Assembly (NCBI RefSeq): GCF_026339735.1
Contig: NZ_JAPEQG010000001.1
Coordinates: 2,666,001 to 2,730,000, forward strand
From: Streptomyces sp. NBC_01669
GTDB taxonomy: Bacteria > Actinomycetota > Actinomycetes > Streptomycetales > Streptomycetaceae
Length of the DNA stretch: 64,000 bases
Direction: 5' to 3'
A program made the translations under genes and the position numbers. Shown in pieces: positions 48,397 to 62,384 of the stretch; the stretch's first letter is position 1, and the number at the start of each line of letters is the position of its first letter. A model generated the notes under the pieces. The model was not told the origin of the DNA. It did not search any database and saw only the letters and a list, made by a program, of their open reading frames with translations.

Positions 48397-48780
48397 TCAG
48401 GCGGCGACGACATCCACCGCTTCCGCGGGTGCCTTGATCGTCACCCTTCCCGTCGGCACACCTGCCACCGACGTCACGGAGACGGAATTGAGCATCGGGC
48501 GTACCGGCACTGGCACCGGATCGCTGGCTGCTGCCGACTCGGCCAGCTCAGCCAGCGACAGCTCATCGCTCACTTCACGCATGAGCTCGGACATCCGTAC
48601 GTCAAGCGCGTCGCAAATGGCGGAGAGCAGCTCGGAGGATGCCTCCTTCTGCCCCCGCTCCACCTCGGAGAGATAGCCGAGCGAGACTCGGGCGGACGAG
48701 GAGACTTCGCGCAGAGTACGGCCTTGGCGCTGGCGCTGCCGACGCAGCACGTCACCAAGCAGGCGACGGAGCAGAATCAT
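48397..48780 (-). CDS. clgR: ClgR, HTH activator of Clp protease genes
   Basis: 127 residues from ATG 48780 with GGAGGG seven bases upstream. XRE-type HTH in the first 60 residues ([41 protein letters not shown]), then a linker and a C-terminus ending in VDVVAA. ClgR activates clpP1, clpC, lon and others, and is itself degraded by Clp proteases; the hydrophobic Ala-Ala end fits that degron logic. Next to cinA and pgsA as in other actinobacteria. Confidence 0.9.
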   Translation of the reverse strand: MILLRRLLGDVLRRQRQRQGRTLREVSSSARVSLGYLSEVERGQKEASSELLSAICDALDVRMSELMREVSDELSLAELAESAAASDPVPVPVRPMLNSVSVTSVAGVPTGRVTIKAPAEAVDVVAA

Positions 48781-48889
48781 CGGTGGCTCCCTCCTCGGAC
48801 CGCGTAGCCGCATCCTTCACGCCCCACCGTACCGCCTCGCGCTGCGGCCGTGCGGGGAGCGATGTCGTGTTCACTCAGGGCTGCAAACA

Positions 48890-49399
48890 TCAATTCCCCC
48901 CGTTCTGTTCCGTATCCTGTGCGCTCGCATTGTCGTCGAGTTCTCCGGAGAGCAGTTCAAGCAGGCTCCGTACGCTCTCTCTACGGATGTCCGCCCGCTC
49001 ACCGTTCAACCGCAGCGCGGCCACTTTCTCCGCGCCGCCCGGCCCCGCCACGGCGAGATAGACGGTTCCGACCGGCTTTCCGTCCTGCGCATCGGGTCCC
49101 GCGACGCCGGTGGTCGCCACTCCCCAGTCTGCACCGAGAATCCGTCGGACACCGATCGCCATCTGCCGGGCGACCTCGGGATCCACGGCACCGCGCGCTG
49201 CCAGCAGGGCCCCGTCCACGGCAAGCACATCCCGCTTCAGGGGCGTCGCGTACGCCGTCACGGACCCGCGGAAGGAGCGCGAGGCACCGGGTACGGAGGT
49301 GAGCTCCGCCGCAACCAGGCCGCCGGTCAGCGACTCGGCGACGGCGAGGGTCTCCCCTCGCCGCACGAGCTGCTGCAGCACCCGGGCCGCGGCAGTCAC
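48890..49399 (-). CDS. cinA: CinA C-terminal-type nicotinamide-nucleotide amidohydrolase
   Basis: 169 residues from GTG 49399 (GTGACT), GGAGG eight bases upstream, overlapping the pgsA stop (GTGA). Contains the CinA C-terminal domain only: AVAESLTGGLVAAELTSVPGASRSFRGSVTAY, GVATTGVAGPDAQDGKPVGTVYLAVA. The N-terminal MoeA-like domain of full CinA is absent, as in many actinobacteria. Likely PncC activity, recycling NMN to NaMN. Part of a rimO-pgsA-cinA chain with 4-nt overlaps. Confidence 0.9.
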   Translation of the reverse strand: MTAAARVLQQLVRRGETLAVAESLTGGLVAAELTSVPGASRSFRGSVTAYATPLKRDVLAVDGALLAARGAVDPEVARQMAIGVRRILGADWGVATTGVAGPDAQDGKPVGTVYLAVAGPGGAEKVAALRLNGERADIRRESVRSLLELLSGELDDNASAQDTEQNGGN

Positions 49400-50100
49400 C
49401 GCTCGGCCTCCGCCGGGCCACGGACCCCGGACGCCTCGGCAGCCGCCGCTGCGGCCCGTTCGGCCGCCAGACCCTGGCGCCGCAGCACGACGGCCTGACG
49501 CACGTAGTCGAGTCCGGTGACGACCGTCAGCACGACGGCCACCGCCATCACCCAGAAGCGCAGTGTGGCGAGCGGGCCGGTCAGCGCCAGGACGTACATC
49601 CCGACGGCTGTCCCCTGTGCCAGCGTCTTCATCTTCCCGCCGCGACTGGCCGGGATCACCGCATGCCGGATCACCCAGAACCGCATCAGCGTGATGCCGA
49701 TCTCGCGGAAGAGGATCACTCCGGTGACCCACCACGGCAGATCACCGAGGTACGACAGGCAGATCAGCGCGGCCCCCATGATCGCCTTGTCGGCGATCGG
49801 GTCGGCGATCTTCCCGAAGTCGGTGACCAGGTTGTACGTACGCGCCAGATGACCGTCGAAGAGGTCGGTGATCATGGCGATGGCGAACGCCGCCCAGGCG
49901 AAGGACCGCCAGGCGGGGTCGTAGCCGCCGTTGTGAAGCAGCAGCACGACGAAACCCGGTACCAGCAGCAGCCGCGCCATGGTGAGGAAATTGGCGATGT
50001 TCCACAGGCTGGCCTGGTTGACGGCCGCAGCGCCCAGCTTGCCGCCACGGACCGGCTTCGCGCCGGAACCGCCTGGCGCGGATGCCGGGACTCCCGTCAT
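49396..50100 (-). CDS. pgsA: CDP-diacylglycerol-glycerol-3-phosphate 3-phosphatidyltransferase
   Basis: 234 residues from ATG 50100, overlapping rimO's stop (ATGA). CDP-alcohol phosphotransferase motif DxxDGxxAR-x8-GxxxDxxxD is present as [26 protein letters not shown]. Seven membrane-spanning segments in total. Makes phosphatidylglycerophosphate from CDP-DAG, first committed step to PG/cardiolipin. Located in the rimO-pgsA-cinA chain. Confidence 0.93.
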   Translation of the reverse strand: MTGVPASAPGGSGAKPVRGGKLGAAAVNQASLWNIANFLTMARLLLVPGFVVLLLHNGGYDPAWRSFAWAAFAIAMITDLFDGHLARTYNLVTDFGKIADPIADKAIMGAALICLSYLGDLPWWVTGVILFREIGITLMRFWVIRHAVIPASRGGKMKTLAQGTAVGMYVLALTGPLATLRFWVMAVAVVLTVVTGLDYVRQAVVLRRQGLAAERAAAAAAEASGVRGPAEAER

Positions 50101-51575
50101 CTGGCTGCCTCCGAAAGCTCGGAACACTCAGCCACCAGGTCCACTCCTTCGGTGCCCACCACCTTTGCCTCGACCATACGGCCCGGCACCAGACCCTCGC
50201 GTGCGGTGAAGAGCACCTGGCCGTCCGTTTCGGGTGCCTGGTGCGCAGCACGCCCCACCGCGCGCGGCTCGTCCTCGGTGGGGTCGACGGACTCGACCAG
50301 CACCTGCAGGGACTCCCCGAGCCGCTCCTCGGCGCGCTGCGAGGTCAGCTCCTCGGCCAGCTGTGAGATGTGCGCGAGCCGCTCCGCGATGACGTCGGGG
50401 TCCAGCTTGTTGTCGTAACCGACGGCCTCGGTGCCCTCCTCGTCGGAATAACCGAAGACGCCGATCGCGTCGAGCCGCGCGCCTGTGAGGAAGCGTTCCA
50501 GCTCGGCGAGGTCCGCCTCGGTCTCCCCGGGGAAGCCCACGATGAAGTTCGACCGCGCACCGGCCTGCGGCGCCTTGCTCCGGATGGTCTCCAGGAGCTC
50601 CAGGAAGCGGTCGGTGTCACCGAAGCGGCGCATCGCCCGCAGCACACCGGGGGCGGAGTGCTGGAAGGAGAGGTCGAAGTACGGGGCGACCTTCGGCGTC
50701 GAGGTCAGTACGTCGATCAGACCGGGCCGCATTTCGGCGGGCTGCAGGTAGCTGACCCGGATCCGCTCGATCCCGTCGACGTCGGCGAGCTCAGGCAGCA
50801 GTGTCTCCAGCAGCCGGATGTCGCCGAGGTCCTTGCCGTACGAGGTGTTGTTCTCGGAGACCAGCATGACCTCCTTGACGCCCTGCTCGGCCAGCCAGCG
50901 GGTCTCCTGCAGCACGTCCGAGGGGCGCCGCGAGATGAAGGAACCGCGGAAGGACGGAATGGCGCAGAACGAGCAGCGGCGGTCGCAGCCGGAGGCGAGC
51001 TTCACCGAGGCGACCGGGCTGGTGCCCAGCCGGCGGCGCAGCGGGGCGCGCGGCCCGGAGACCGGAGCGACCCCGTCGGGGAGGTCCGCGGGGGCCGGGG
51101 CGGCTTCCTGCGCGTGTCCGGGCAGCGCGACGGCGGCGTCCTGCCGCTCGGCCGGGCTGATCGGCAGCAGCTTGCGCCGGTCACGCGGGGTGTGGGAAGC
51201 GTGGATGCCCCCGTTGAGGATGGTCTGGAGGCGGTCGGAGATATCGGCGTAGTCGTCGAATCCGAGGACTCCGTCGGCTTCCGGCAGGGCTTCGGCAAGG
51301 TCCTTGCCGTAGCGCTCGGCCATGCAGCCGACGGCGACCACGGCCTGGGTCCGGCCGTGGTCCTTCAGATCGTTGGCTTCGAGGAGTGCGTCGACGGAGT
51401 CCTTCTTGGCGGCCTCGACGAACCCACAGGTGTTGACGACGGCGACATCCGCGTCGGAGGCATCCTCGACGAGCTCCCAGCCGTCCGCTGCCAAGCGGCC
51501 TGCGAGCTCCTCCGAGTCCACCTCGTTACGGGCGCAGCCAAGAGTGACAAGGGCGACGGTACGGCGTTCGGGCAT
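50097..51575 (-). CDS. rimO: Ribosomal protein S12 methylthiotransferase RimO
   Basis: 492 residues from ATG 51575. N-terminal UPF0004 cysteines C14, C50, C84 ([22 protein letters not shown]), radical SAM C197-x3-C201-x2-C204 ([13 protein letters not shown]), and a TRAM domain at the C-terminus ([31 protein letters not shown]). Methylthiolates Asp88 of ribosomal protein S12. A Pro/Ala insertion (~140-185) exists between the two Fe-S domains. Distinguished from MiaB by TLGCARN and by S12-type motifs. Confidence 0.92.
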   Translation of the reverse strand: MPERRTVALVTLGCARNEVDSEELAGRLAADGWELVEDASDADVAVVNTCGFVEAAKKDSVDALLEANDLKDHGRTQAVVAVGCMAERYGKDLAEALPEADGVLGFDDYADISDRLQTILNGGIHASHTPRDRRKLLPISPAERQDAAVALPGHAQEAAPAPADLPDGVAPVSGPRAPLRRRLGTSPVASVKLASGCDRRCSFCAIPSFRGSFISRRPSDVLQETRWLAEQGVKEVMLVSENNTSYGKDLGDIRLLETLLPELADVDGIERIRVSYLQPAEMRPGLIDVLTSTPKVAPYFDLSFQHSAPGVLRAMRRFGDTDRFLELLETIRSKAPQAGARSNFIVGFPGETEADLAELERFLTGARLDAIGVFGYSDEEGTEAVGYDNKLDPDVIAERLAHISQLAEELTSQRAEERLGESLQVLVESVDPTEDEPRAVGRAAHQAPETDGQVLFTAREGLVPGRMVEAKVVGTEGVDLVAECSELSEAAR

Positions 51576-51698
51576 GGGCTCAAGACTACTTTGTCCTGGC
51601 ACTGGCCCCGCCGAGCAGGGTTCCCCTGTGACAGCGAGTAACAACGGGTCGAGCGCCCGGCTGGACGGCCGGGCGCTCGTGTCACAACGTGCTGTCGG

Positions 51699-52496
51699 TC
51701 AGCCGACCTCGGGGTCGCCCTTCGTGTACGTGAGCCGTTCGACCTGACCCGGCTTGAACTTGTCCTCGACCTTCTTGCCGTTGACGAAGAGCTCGATCGA
51801 ACCGGCGTCCCCGAGGACGAGGTCGACGCGCTCCTTGTCCTGGAAGGTCTTGGACTCGCCCTTCTGCAGCAGACCGTCGAAGAGCATCCGCCCGTTGTGG
51901 TCCTTGGCGGAGATCCAGCTCTTGCCCGCGGTGGCGCTGAGCTTGACCGTCACCTTGTCCCGCGGGGCCGCCGCGATGGCGCTGTCGGAGGGTACGGGCT
52001 TGGGGTCGGTGGTCTTCTTGGTGGGCTTGGGACTGGTCGTGTTGGGTGTCGAGCCCTCCGCGACCCGGGTGGTCGTACCGCCGTCGTCGCCACCCTTGAA
52101 GAAGGTGAAGCCGACGAAGCCGATGACGACGACGATCGCCGCGACCATGGCCGCGGTCCAGTTCGGCCGACGGGGATCGGAACGGATCCGTTCGGCTTCG
52201 AACAGCGGCGCCGCCGGTGTGGGCGCGGGACGGCCGCCGTGCTCGCCGTCGTACTGCGAAACCAGCGGTTCCGGATCGATGCCGACGGCACGCGCCAACG
52301 TACCGATATGGCCGCGGGCGTACACGTCGCCGCCGCAGCGGGTGAAGTCGTCCTCTTCGATCGCGTGCACGATGGGGATGCGCACCCGGGTGGACGAGCT
52401 GACCTCTTCGACCGTGAGACCTGCGGCGATTCGAGCCTGCTGGAGCACTCGACCGATCGAAGGCCGGTCGTCTTCGGGGGAGTTGCCGATGGACAC
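51699..52496 (-). CDS. RodZ-like protein, HTH + TM + DUF4115
   Basis: 265 residues, GTG start. XRE-type HTH_25 at the N-terminus (IGRVLQQARIAAGLTVEEVSSSTRVR, ... DVYARGHIGTLARAVGID), a single TM (MVAAIVVVIGFVGFTFF), Thr/Pro-rich linker, and a C-terminal RodZ-type beta domain (KLSATAGKSWISAKDHNGRM, KERVDLVLGDAGSIELFVNG). It is placed between rimO and ftsK. Bacillus/E. coli RodZ supports MreB; a role in sporulation or wall growth is inferred. Confidence 0.85.
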   Translation of the reverse strand: MSIGNSPEDDRPSIGRVLQQARIAAGLTVEEVSSSTRVRIPIVHAIEEDDFTRCGGDVYARGHIGTLARAVGIDPEPLVSQYDGEHGGRPAPTPAAPLFEAERIRSDPRRPNWTAAMVAAIVVVIGFVGFTFFKGGDDGGTTTRVAEGSTPNTTSPKPTKKTTDPKPVPSDSAIAAAPRDKVTVKLSATAGKSWISAKDHNGRMLFDGLLQKGESKTFQDKERVDLVLGDAGSIELFVNGKKVEDKFKPGQVERLTYTKGDPEVG

Positions 52497-52700
52497 GGGG
52501 GCGCCTTTCGAGCGTGAGCCACCTGCTGGGTGTTCAGTCTAGGGGTGGTACGAAAGGGTGGGGCAACCGGGAGGGAGGACTTTGTACGCCATCAGATTCG
52601 AACACTGTCCTATTCACCGGACCGCCCCGTGGAAGTACATTCTGCTGTCCCTCCAGTCAAATTGACGTACGACCCGACGAAACGGTTGCTCTTCCCACCC

Positions 52701-55463
52701 TTACGAAGCGGTTTCCCCGCGGATCTGGGCCAACACCCCGTCCAGCTCGTCCGGTTTCACCATGACGTCACGCGCTTTGGACCCCTCGCTCGGTCCGACG
52801 ATGTTGCGCGACTCCATCAGGTCCATCAGCCGGCCTGCCTTGGCGAAGCCGACCCGCAGCTTGCGCTGGAGCATCGAGGTGGACCCGAACTGGGTGGAGA
52901 CGACCAGTTCGGCTGCCTGACAGAGCAGATCGAGGTCGTCGCCGATGTCCTCGTCGATCTCCTTCTTCTTGGCGGAGCCGACCACCACGTCCTCGCGGAA
53001 GACCGGCGCCATCTGATCCTTGCAGTGCTGGACGATGGCCGCGACCTCGCCCTCGGTGACGAAGGCGCCCTGCATGCGGGTGGGCTTGTTGGCACCCATC
53101 GGTAGGAACAGTCCGTCACCCTTTCCGATGAGCTTCTCGGCGCCGGGTTGGTCCAGGATCACGCGGCTGTCCGCGAGCGACGAGGTCGCGAAGGCGAGCC
53201 GGGAGGGCACGTTCGCCTTGATCAGACCGGTGACGACGTCGACCGAGGGCCGCTGGGTCGCGAGCACCAGGTGGATACCGGCGGCGCGCGCCAGCTGGGT
53301 GATGCGGACGATGGCGTCCTCGACGTCACGTGGAGCGACCATCATCAGGTCGGCGAGCTCGTCGACGATCACCAGGAGATACGGGTACGGCGAGAGCTCG
53401 CGCTCGCTGCCTTCCGGCGGCTTGACCTTGCCGTTGCGCACGGCCTGGTTGAAGTCGTCGATGTGCCGGTAACCGAACGCGGCGAGGTCGTCGTACCGGA
53501 GGTCCATCTCCCGTACGACCCATTGCAGAGCCTCGGCGGCTCGCTTCGGGTTGGTGATGATCGGCGTGATCAGGTGCGGGATGCCCTCGTAGGCGGTCAG
53601 TTCGACGCGCTTGGGGTCGACCAGCACCATCCGCACGTCGTCCGGGGTCGCCCGCACCATGACCGACGTGATCAGGCAGTTGATGCAGGACGACTTGCCG
53701 GAACCGGTCGCACCGGCCACCAGCACGTGCGGCATCTTCGCGAGGTTGGCCATCACATAGCCGCCCTCGACGTCCTTGCCGAGCGCGACCAGCATCGGGT
53801 GGTCGTCCTCGGCCGCGTCCGCGAGGCGCAGCACATCGCCGAGGTTGACCATCTCCCGGTCGGTGTTGGGGATCTCGATGCCGACGGCGGACTTCCCCGG
53901 GATCGGCGAGATGATCCGGACGTCGGGGCTGGCGACGGCGTACGCGATGTTCTTGGCCAGCGCGGTGATCCGCTCGACCTTCACGGCCGGGCCGAGCTCC
54001 ACCTCGTACCGCGTCACCGTCGGTCCGCGGGTGAAGCCGGTGACGGCGGCGTCGACCTTGAACTCGGTGAAGACGTTGGTCAGGGAGGCGACGATCGCGT
54101 CGTTGGCAGCACTCCGGGTCTTGCCCGGACCGCCGCGTTCCAGCAGATCGAGCGAGGGCAGCGCGTACGTGATGTCTCCGGAGAGCTGCAACTGCTCGGC
54201 GCGGGCCGGCAGAGGCTGGGACTGCGACGGATCGGGGGCGGGCTTCGTCAGATCGGGTACGCCGCCGGAGGTCACCGCGCCCTTCCCCGCCCCGGTGCCC
54301 GACTCGGCCTCACGGGCACCGGGCACCGGGGTTCCCGAGCGCTCGCGGTCACGCTCGACGGAGACGCCCTGGGTGAGGTCGGCGACGACCGCCGAGGGCG
54401 GCATGCCGTTGAGCACCGCGCCGTCGAGCGCCGCGGCCGCGGCCGCGGCGACATCCACCGCGTCCATGGTGCGGTTCATCGCGGGTTGCACGGACGGCCT
54501 GCGCGGCCTGCGGCGCTTGGAGAGTGCCTCGGCCTCCGCCTCCTCGGGGGCGTACACCTCGGGCGCCTCGGAACGGCGTACGGACGAGCGCCGCGAGCGG
54601 GCGGGAAGCGCCTCGCGCCACTGCTCGTCGTACCGCTCGTCGTCGCTCTCGCCCTCCGCCTCGGGGTCGTACACCGGGTCGACGATCCCCAGCTTGGAGC
54701 CGAGCAGCCGCAGCCGCTGCGGAATCGCGTTCACCGGGGTCGCGGTGACGACGAGCAGACCGAAGACAGTGAGAAGAAGGAGCAGCGGCACGGCGAGGAC
54801 CTCGCCCATGGTGAAGACCAGCGGCTTGGAGGCGGCCCAGCCGATGAGTCCCCCGGCGTCCTGCATCGCCTCGGTGCCGTCCCCGCGGCCGGGCGAACCG
54901 CACGCGATGTGGACCTGCCCGAGCACGCCGATGACCAGGGCGGAGAGCCCGATGACGATGCGGCCGTTGGCCTCGGGCTTCTCGGGGTAGAGGATCAGCC
55001 GTACGGCGATGGCGCCGAGCAGTATGGGTACGAGCAGATCGAGGCGCCCGAAGGCACCGGTGACGAGCATCTCGACGAGGTCGCCGACGGGACCCCGCAG
55101 ATTCGACCAGGTGCCCGCGGCCACGACCAGCGCGAGACCGAGCAGCAGCAGCGCGACGCCGTCCTTGCGATGTGCGGGATCGAGTCCCTTGGCACCGCGC
55201 CCTATACCGCGGAACATGGCACCGACGGCGTGGGCCGCACCGAGCCAGACGGCGCGCACCAGCCGGTACACACCCCCGGTGGGAGACGGTGCGGGCCTGG
55301 GCGCAGCCGCCTTCTTCGCCACCGCCTTCTTGGCCGGAGCCTTCTTCGCGGGTGCGGTCTTCTTCGCGGGCGCGGCTTTCTTCGCCGGGCCCCCGGTACG
55401 GCCGGAACGCTTCGCGGTGCCCGCCGTGCCCTGGGAACCCTTGCCGGACGTACGTGAGGCCAT
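52701..55463 (-). CDS. ftsK: DNA translocase FtsK
   Basis: 920 residues from ATG 55463. N-terminal Lys/Ala-rich low-complexity tail (residues 27-52, AKKAAPAKK-type repeats), four membrane helices (~105-240), disordered acidic/Arg linker, and the motor: AGATGSGKSS (Walker A 583-592), LLVIVDELADLMM (Walker B) and the gamma DNA-orienting domain. Pumps chromosomes during septation; in Streptomyces it supports sporulation. Preceded by a 204-bp gap upstream of the RodZ-like gene. Confidence 0.95.
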   Translation of the reverse strand: MASRTSGKGSQGTAGTAKRSGRTGGPAKKAAPAKKTAPAKKAPAKKAVAKKAAAPRPAPSPTGGVYRLVRAVWLGAAHAVGAMFRGIGRGAKGLDPAHRKDGVALLLLGLALVVAAGTWSNLRGPVGDLVEMLVTGAFGRLDLLVPILLGAIAVRLILYPEKPEANGRIVIGLSALVIGVLGQVHIACGSPGRGDGTEAMQDAGGLIGWAASKPLVFTMGEVLAVPLLLLLTVFGLLVVTATPVNAIPQRLRLLGSKLGIVDPVYDPEAEGESDDERYDEQWREALPARSRRSSVRRSEAPEVYAPEEAEAEALSKRRRPRRPSVQPAMNRTMDAVDVAAAAAAALDGAVLNGMPPSAVVADLTQGVSVERDRERSGTPVPGAREAESGTGAGKGAVTSGGVPDLTKPAPDPSQSQPLPARAEQLQLSGDITYALPSLDLLERGGPGKTRSAANDAIVASLTNVFTEFKVDAAVTGFTRGPTVTRYEVELGPAVKVERITALAKNIAYAVASPDVRIISPIPGKSAVGIEIPNTDREMVNLGDVLRLADAAEDDHPMLVALGKDVEGGYVMANLAKMPHVLVAGATGSGKSSCINCLITSVMVRATPDDVRMVLVDPKRVELTAYEGIPHLITPIITNPKRAAEALQWVVREMDLRYDDLAAFGYRHIDDFNQAVRNGKVKPPEGSERELSPYPYLLVIVDELADLMMVAPRDVEDAIVRITQLARAAGIHLVLATQRPSVDVVTGLIKANVPSRLAFATSSLADSRVILDQPGAEKLIGKGDGLFLPMGANKPTRMQGAFVTEGEVAAIVQHCKDQMAPVFREDVVVGSAKKKEIDEDIGDDLDLLCQAAELVVSTQFGSTSMLQRKLRVGFAKAGRLMDLMESRNIVGPSEGSKARDVMVKPDELDGVLAQIRGETAS

Positions 55464-55631
55464 GGTGCCGAGGTTACCGGTGTTGGCCGCCGCGAACACG
55501 TGCCCCTCTTGGTTCACCCAACCGTGTCGCCCTGCAGAGGCCGGAAACTGACGTGCCCTCACCAGGGGCGGATCGAGCGGCCGTCCCCGAACCCGGTTCC
55601 CGGCCGGGGGCGGGTTCGGTGAGCGGCGGCG

Positions 55632-56309
55632 TTACGAGGGAAGCGCGGCCGTGCCGCTTCCGGTGCCGGGCTCCAGCGCATCGAGCGCGCGCCGCAGTCC
55701 GGTCAGTTTCCGTTCGAGATGGGCCGCGGTGGCCACCGCGGCGGCGTCCGCCGACTCGTCGTCGAGCTGCTTGGAGAGCGCCTCCGCCTGCTCCTCGACG
55801 GCCGCGAGGCGCGCCGAGAGCTCGGCCAGCAGTCCGGCGGGCTCCTTCTCCTGGTCGGCGCCGGGGTGGCCGCCACCCTCCAGCTGCAGTCGCAACAGCG
55901 CCGCCTGCTCACGCAACTGGCAGTTCTTCATGTACAGCTCGACGAAGACCGAGACCTTGGCGCGCAGCACCCAGGGATCGAACGGCTTCGAGATGTAGTC
56001 CACCGCGCCGGCCGCGTAACCCCGGAAGGTGTGATGCGGACCATGGTTGATCGCGGTGAGGAAGATGATCGGGATGTCCCGGGTCCGCTCCCGCCGCTTG
56101 ATGTGCGCGGCGGTCTCGAAACCGTCCATGCCCGGCATCTGGACGTCCAGCAGAATGACCGCGAAATCGTCCGTGAGCAGCGCTTTGAGCGCTTCCTCCC
56201 CTGACGATGCCCGTACCAGCGTCTGATCGAGCGCAGAGAGGATGGCCTCCAGCGCCAGCAGATTCTCCGGCCGGTCATCGACCAGGAGGATCTTGGCCTT
56301 CTGCACCAT
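55632..56309 (-). CDS. osaB: OsaB-like response regulator (coiled-coil C-terminus)
   Basis: 225 residues from ATG 56309 with GAGGAGG upstream. Receiver domain with phospho-Asp55 (VILLDVQMPGMDGF) and SKPFDP; no DNA-binding domain. C-terminal region ~130-215 is a coiled-coil (AALLRLQLEGG, LLAELSARLAAVEEQAEALSKQLDDE). Matches the osmoadaptation regulator OsaB (recalled), whose output is protein interaction. A terminator separates it from osaA upstream. Confidence 0.85.
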   Translation of the reverse strand: MVQKAKILLVDDRPENLLALEAILSALDQTLVRASSGEEALKALLTDDFAVILLDVQMPGMDGFETAAHIKRRERTRDIPIIFLTAINHGPHHTFRGYAAGAVDYISKPFDPWVLRAKVSVFVELYMKNCQLREQAALLRLQLEGGGHPGADQEKEPAGLLAELSARLAAVEEQAEALSKQLDDESADAAAVATAAHLERKLTGLRRALDALEPGTGSGTAALPS

Positions 56310-56455
56310 GGCCCGTCCTCCTCGCCCCGGAATTGCACCGGGCGCCGCCCCAGGGGACGACTCCCTTGCGCCGTCCGTCCTTGTGCCGGTCATGGTAGCC
56401 GCACCCCGCCCGTCACCACACCCTGTCACCGCGATGTCACTGTGCACGTACCGGA

Positions 56456-56495
56456 AACGCGGTGGGAGACCAGAAGGTTCCCCGCCCACCGCGTT
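56456..56495 (-). terminator. osaA terminator
   Basis: AACGCGGTGGG / CCCACCGCGTT, 11-bp stem, located between osaA stop and osaB start; osaB thus likely has its own promoter or is expressed by read-through. Confidence 0.55.
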
Positions 56496-56553
56496 CTCAC
56501 ACCCCTTCGAGCACAGTCGATCAGGAACTTATCGGGATTCGCTCCAGAGGTGA

Positions 56554-61983
<5,430 letters not shown>

Positions 61984-62384
61984 GGACTGTCCGCCTTTTG
62001 TGCGCGTTTCTGATCCCCGCGCCGCCACGCCAGACTCCACCGTGTCCCTCCCGCAGGGGTTGACCGTATCGCTCGGGCCTTGCCTGGGATCTTGCCCAGT
62101 TCCACATTGGCTCACCGCCACAGTCCACCGTCGACGGGTGACCATGCGGACGTCAAATCGTTGAAAGCTACCAGGCCGGAACTGATCGAGGTGGAACCTC
62201 CAACGGTTGTCCCACATCCCTCCGTTGGGAAGACCACACTTGTCCGACCGGACATCGTTTCCTGGTCGCGCTTGCCCGAAGTCGGCCCTCGTGTACCCGA
62301 TACCGAGAGCGAGCGTCTAGCCTGGCAAGCGAATCGAAGCGGCGAGAAACGGGCACAGGACTCGGGGAAGCGGCGAGACACCAT
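61984..62384. promoter_or_regulatory. osaA/osaC divergent control region
   Basis: 401 bp with no gene. GGGTAC reads on the minus strand at 62298-62293, the -10 form of sigma-B-type promoters, but no GNNT -35 sits 14-16 bp upstream, so sigma-B control is unsupported. A Shine-Dalgarno-like GGGGAG lies just before the alternative osaC start. Confidence 0.4.

Noticed and set aside
52497-52700. tRNA or small RNA between the RodZ-like gene and ftsK
   Set aside because: No cloverleaf or acceptor stem could be built.
62293-62298. GGGTAC on the minus strand upstream of osaA as a sigma-B promoter
   Set aside because: No GNNT -35 at 14-16 bp; single hexamer is not enough.
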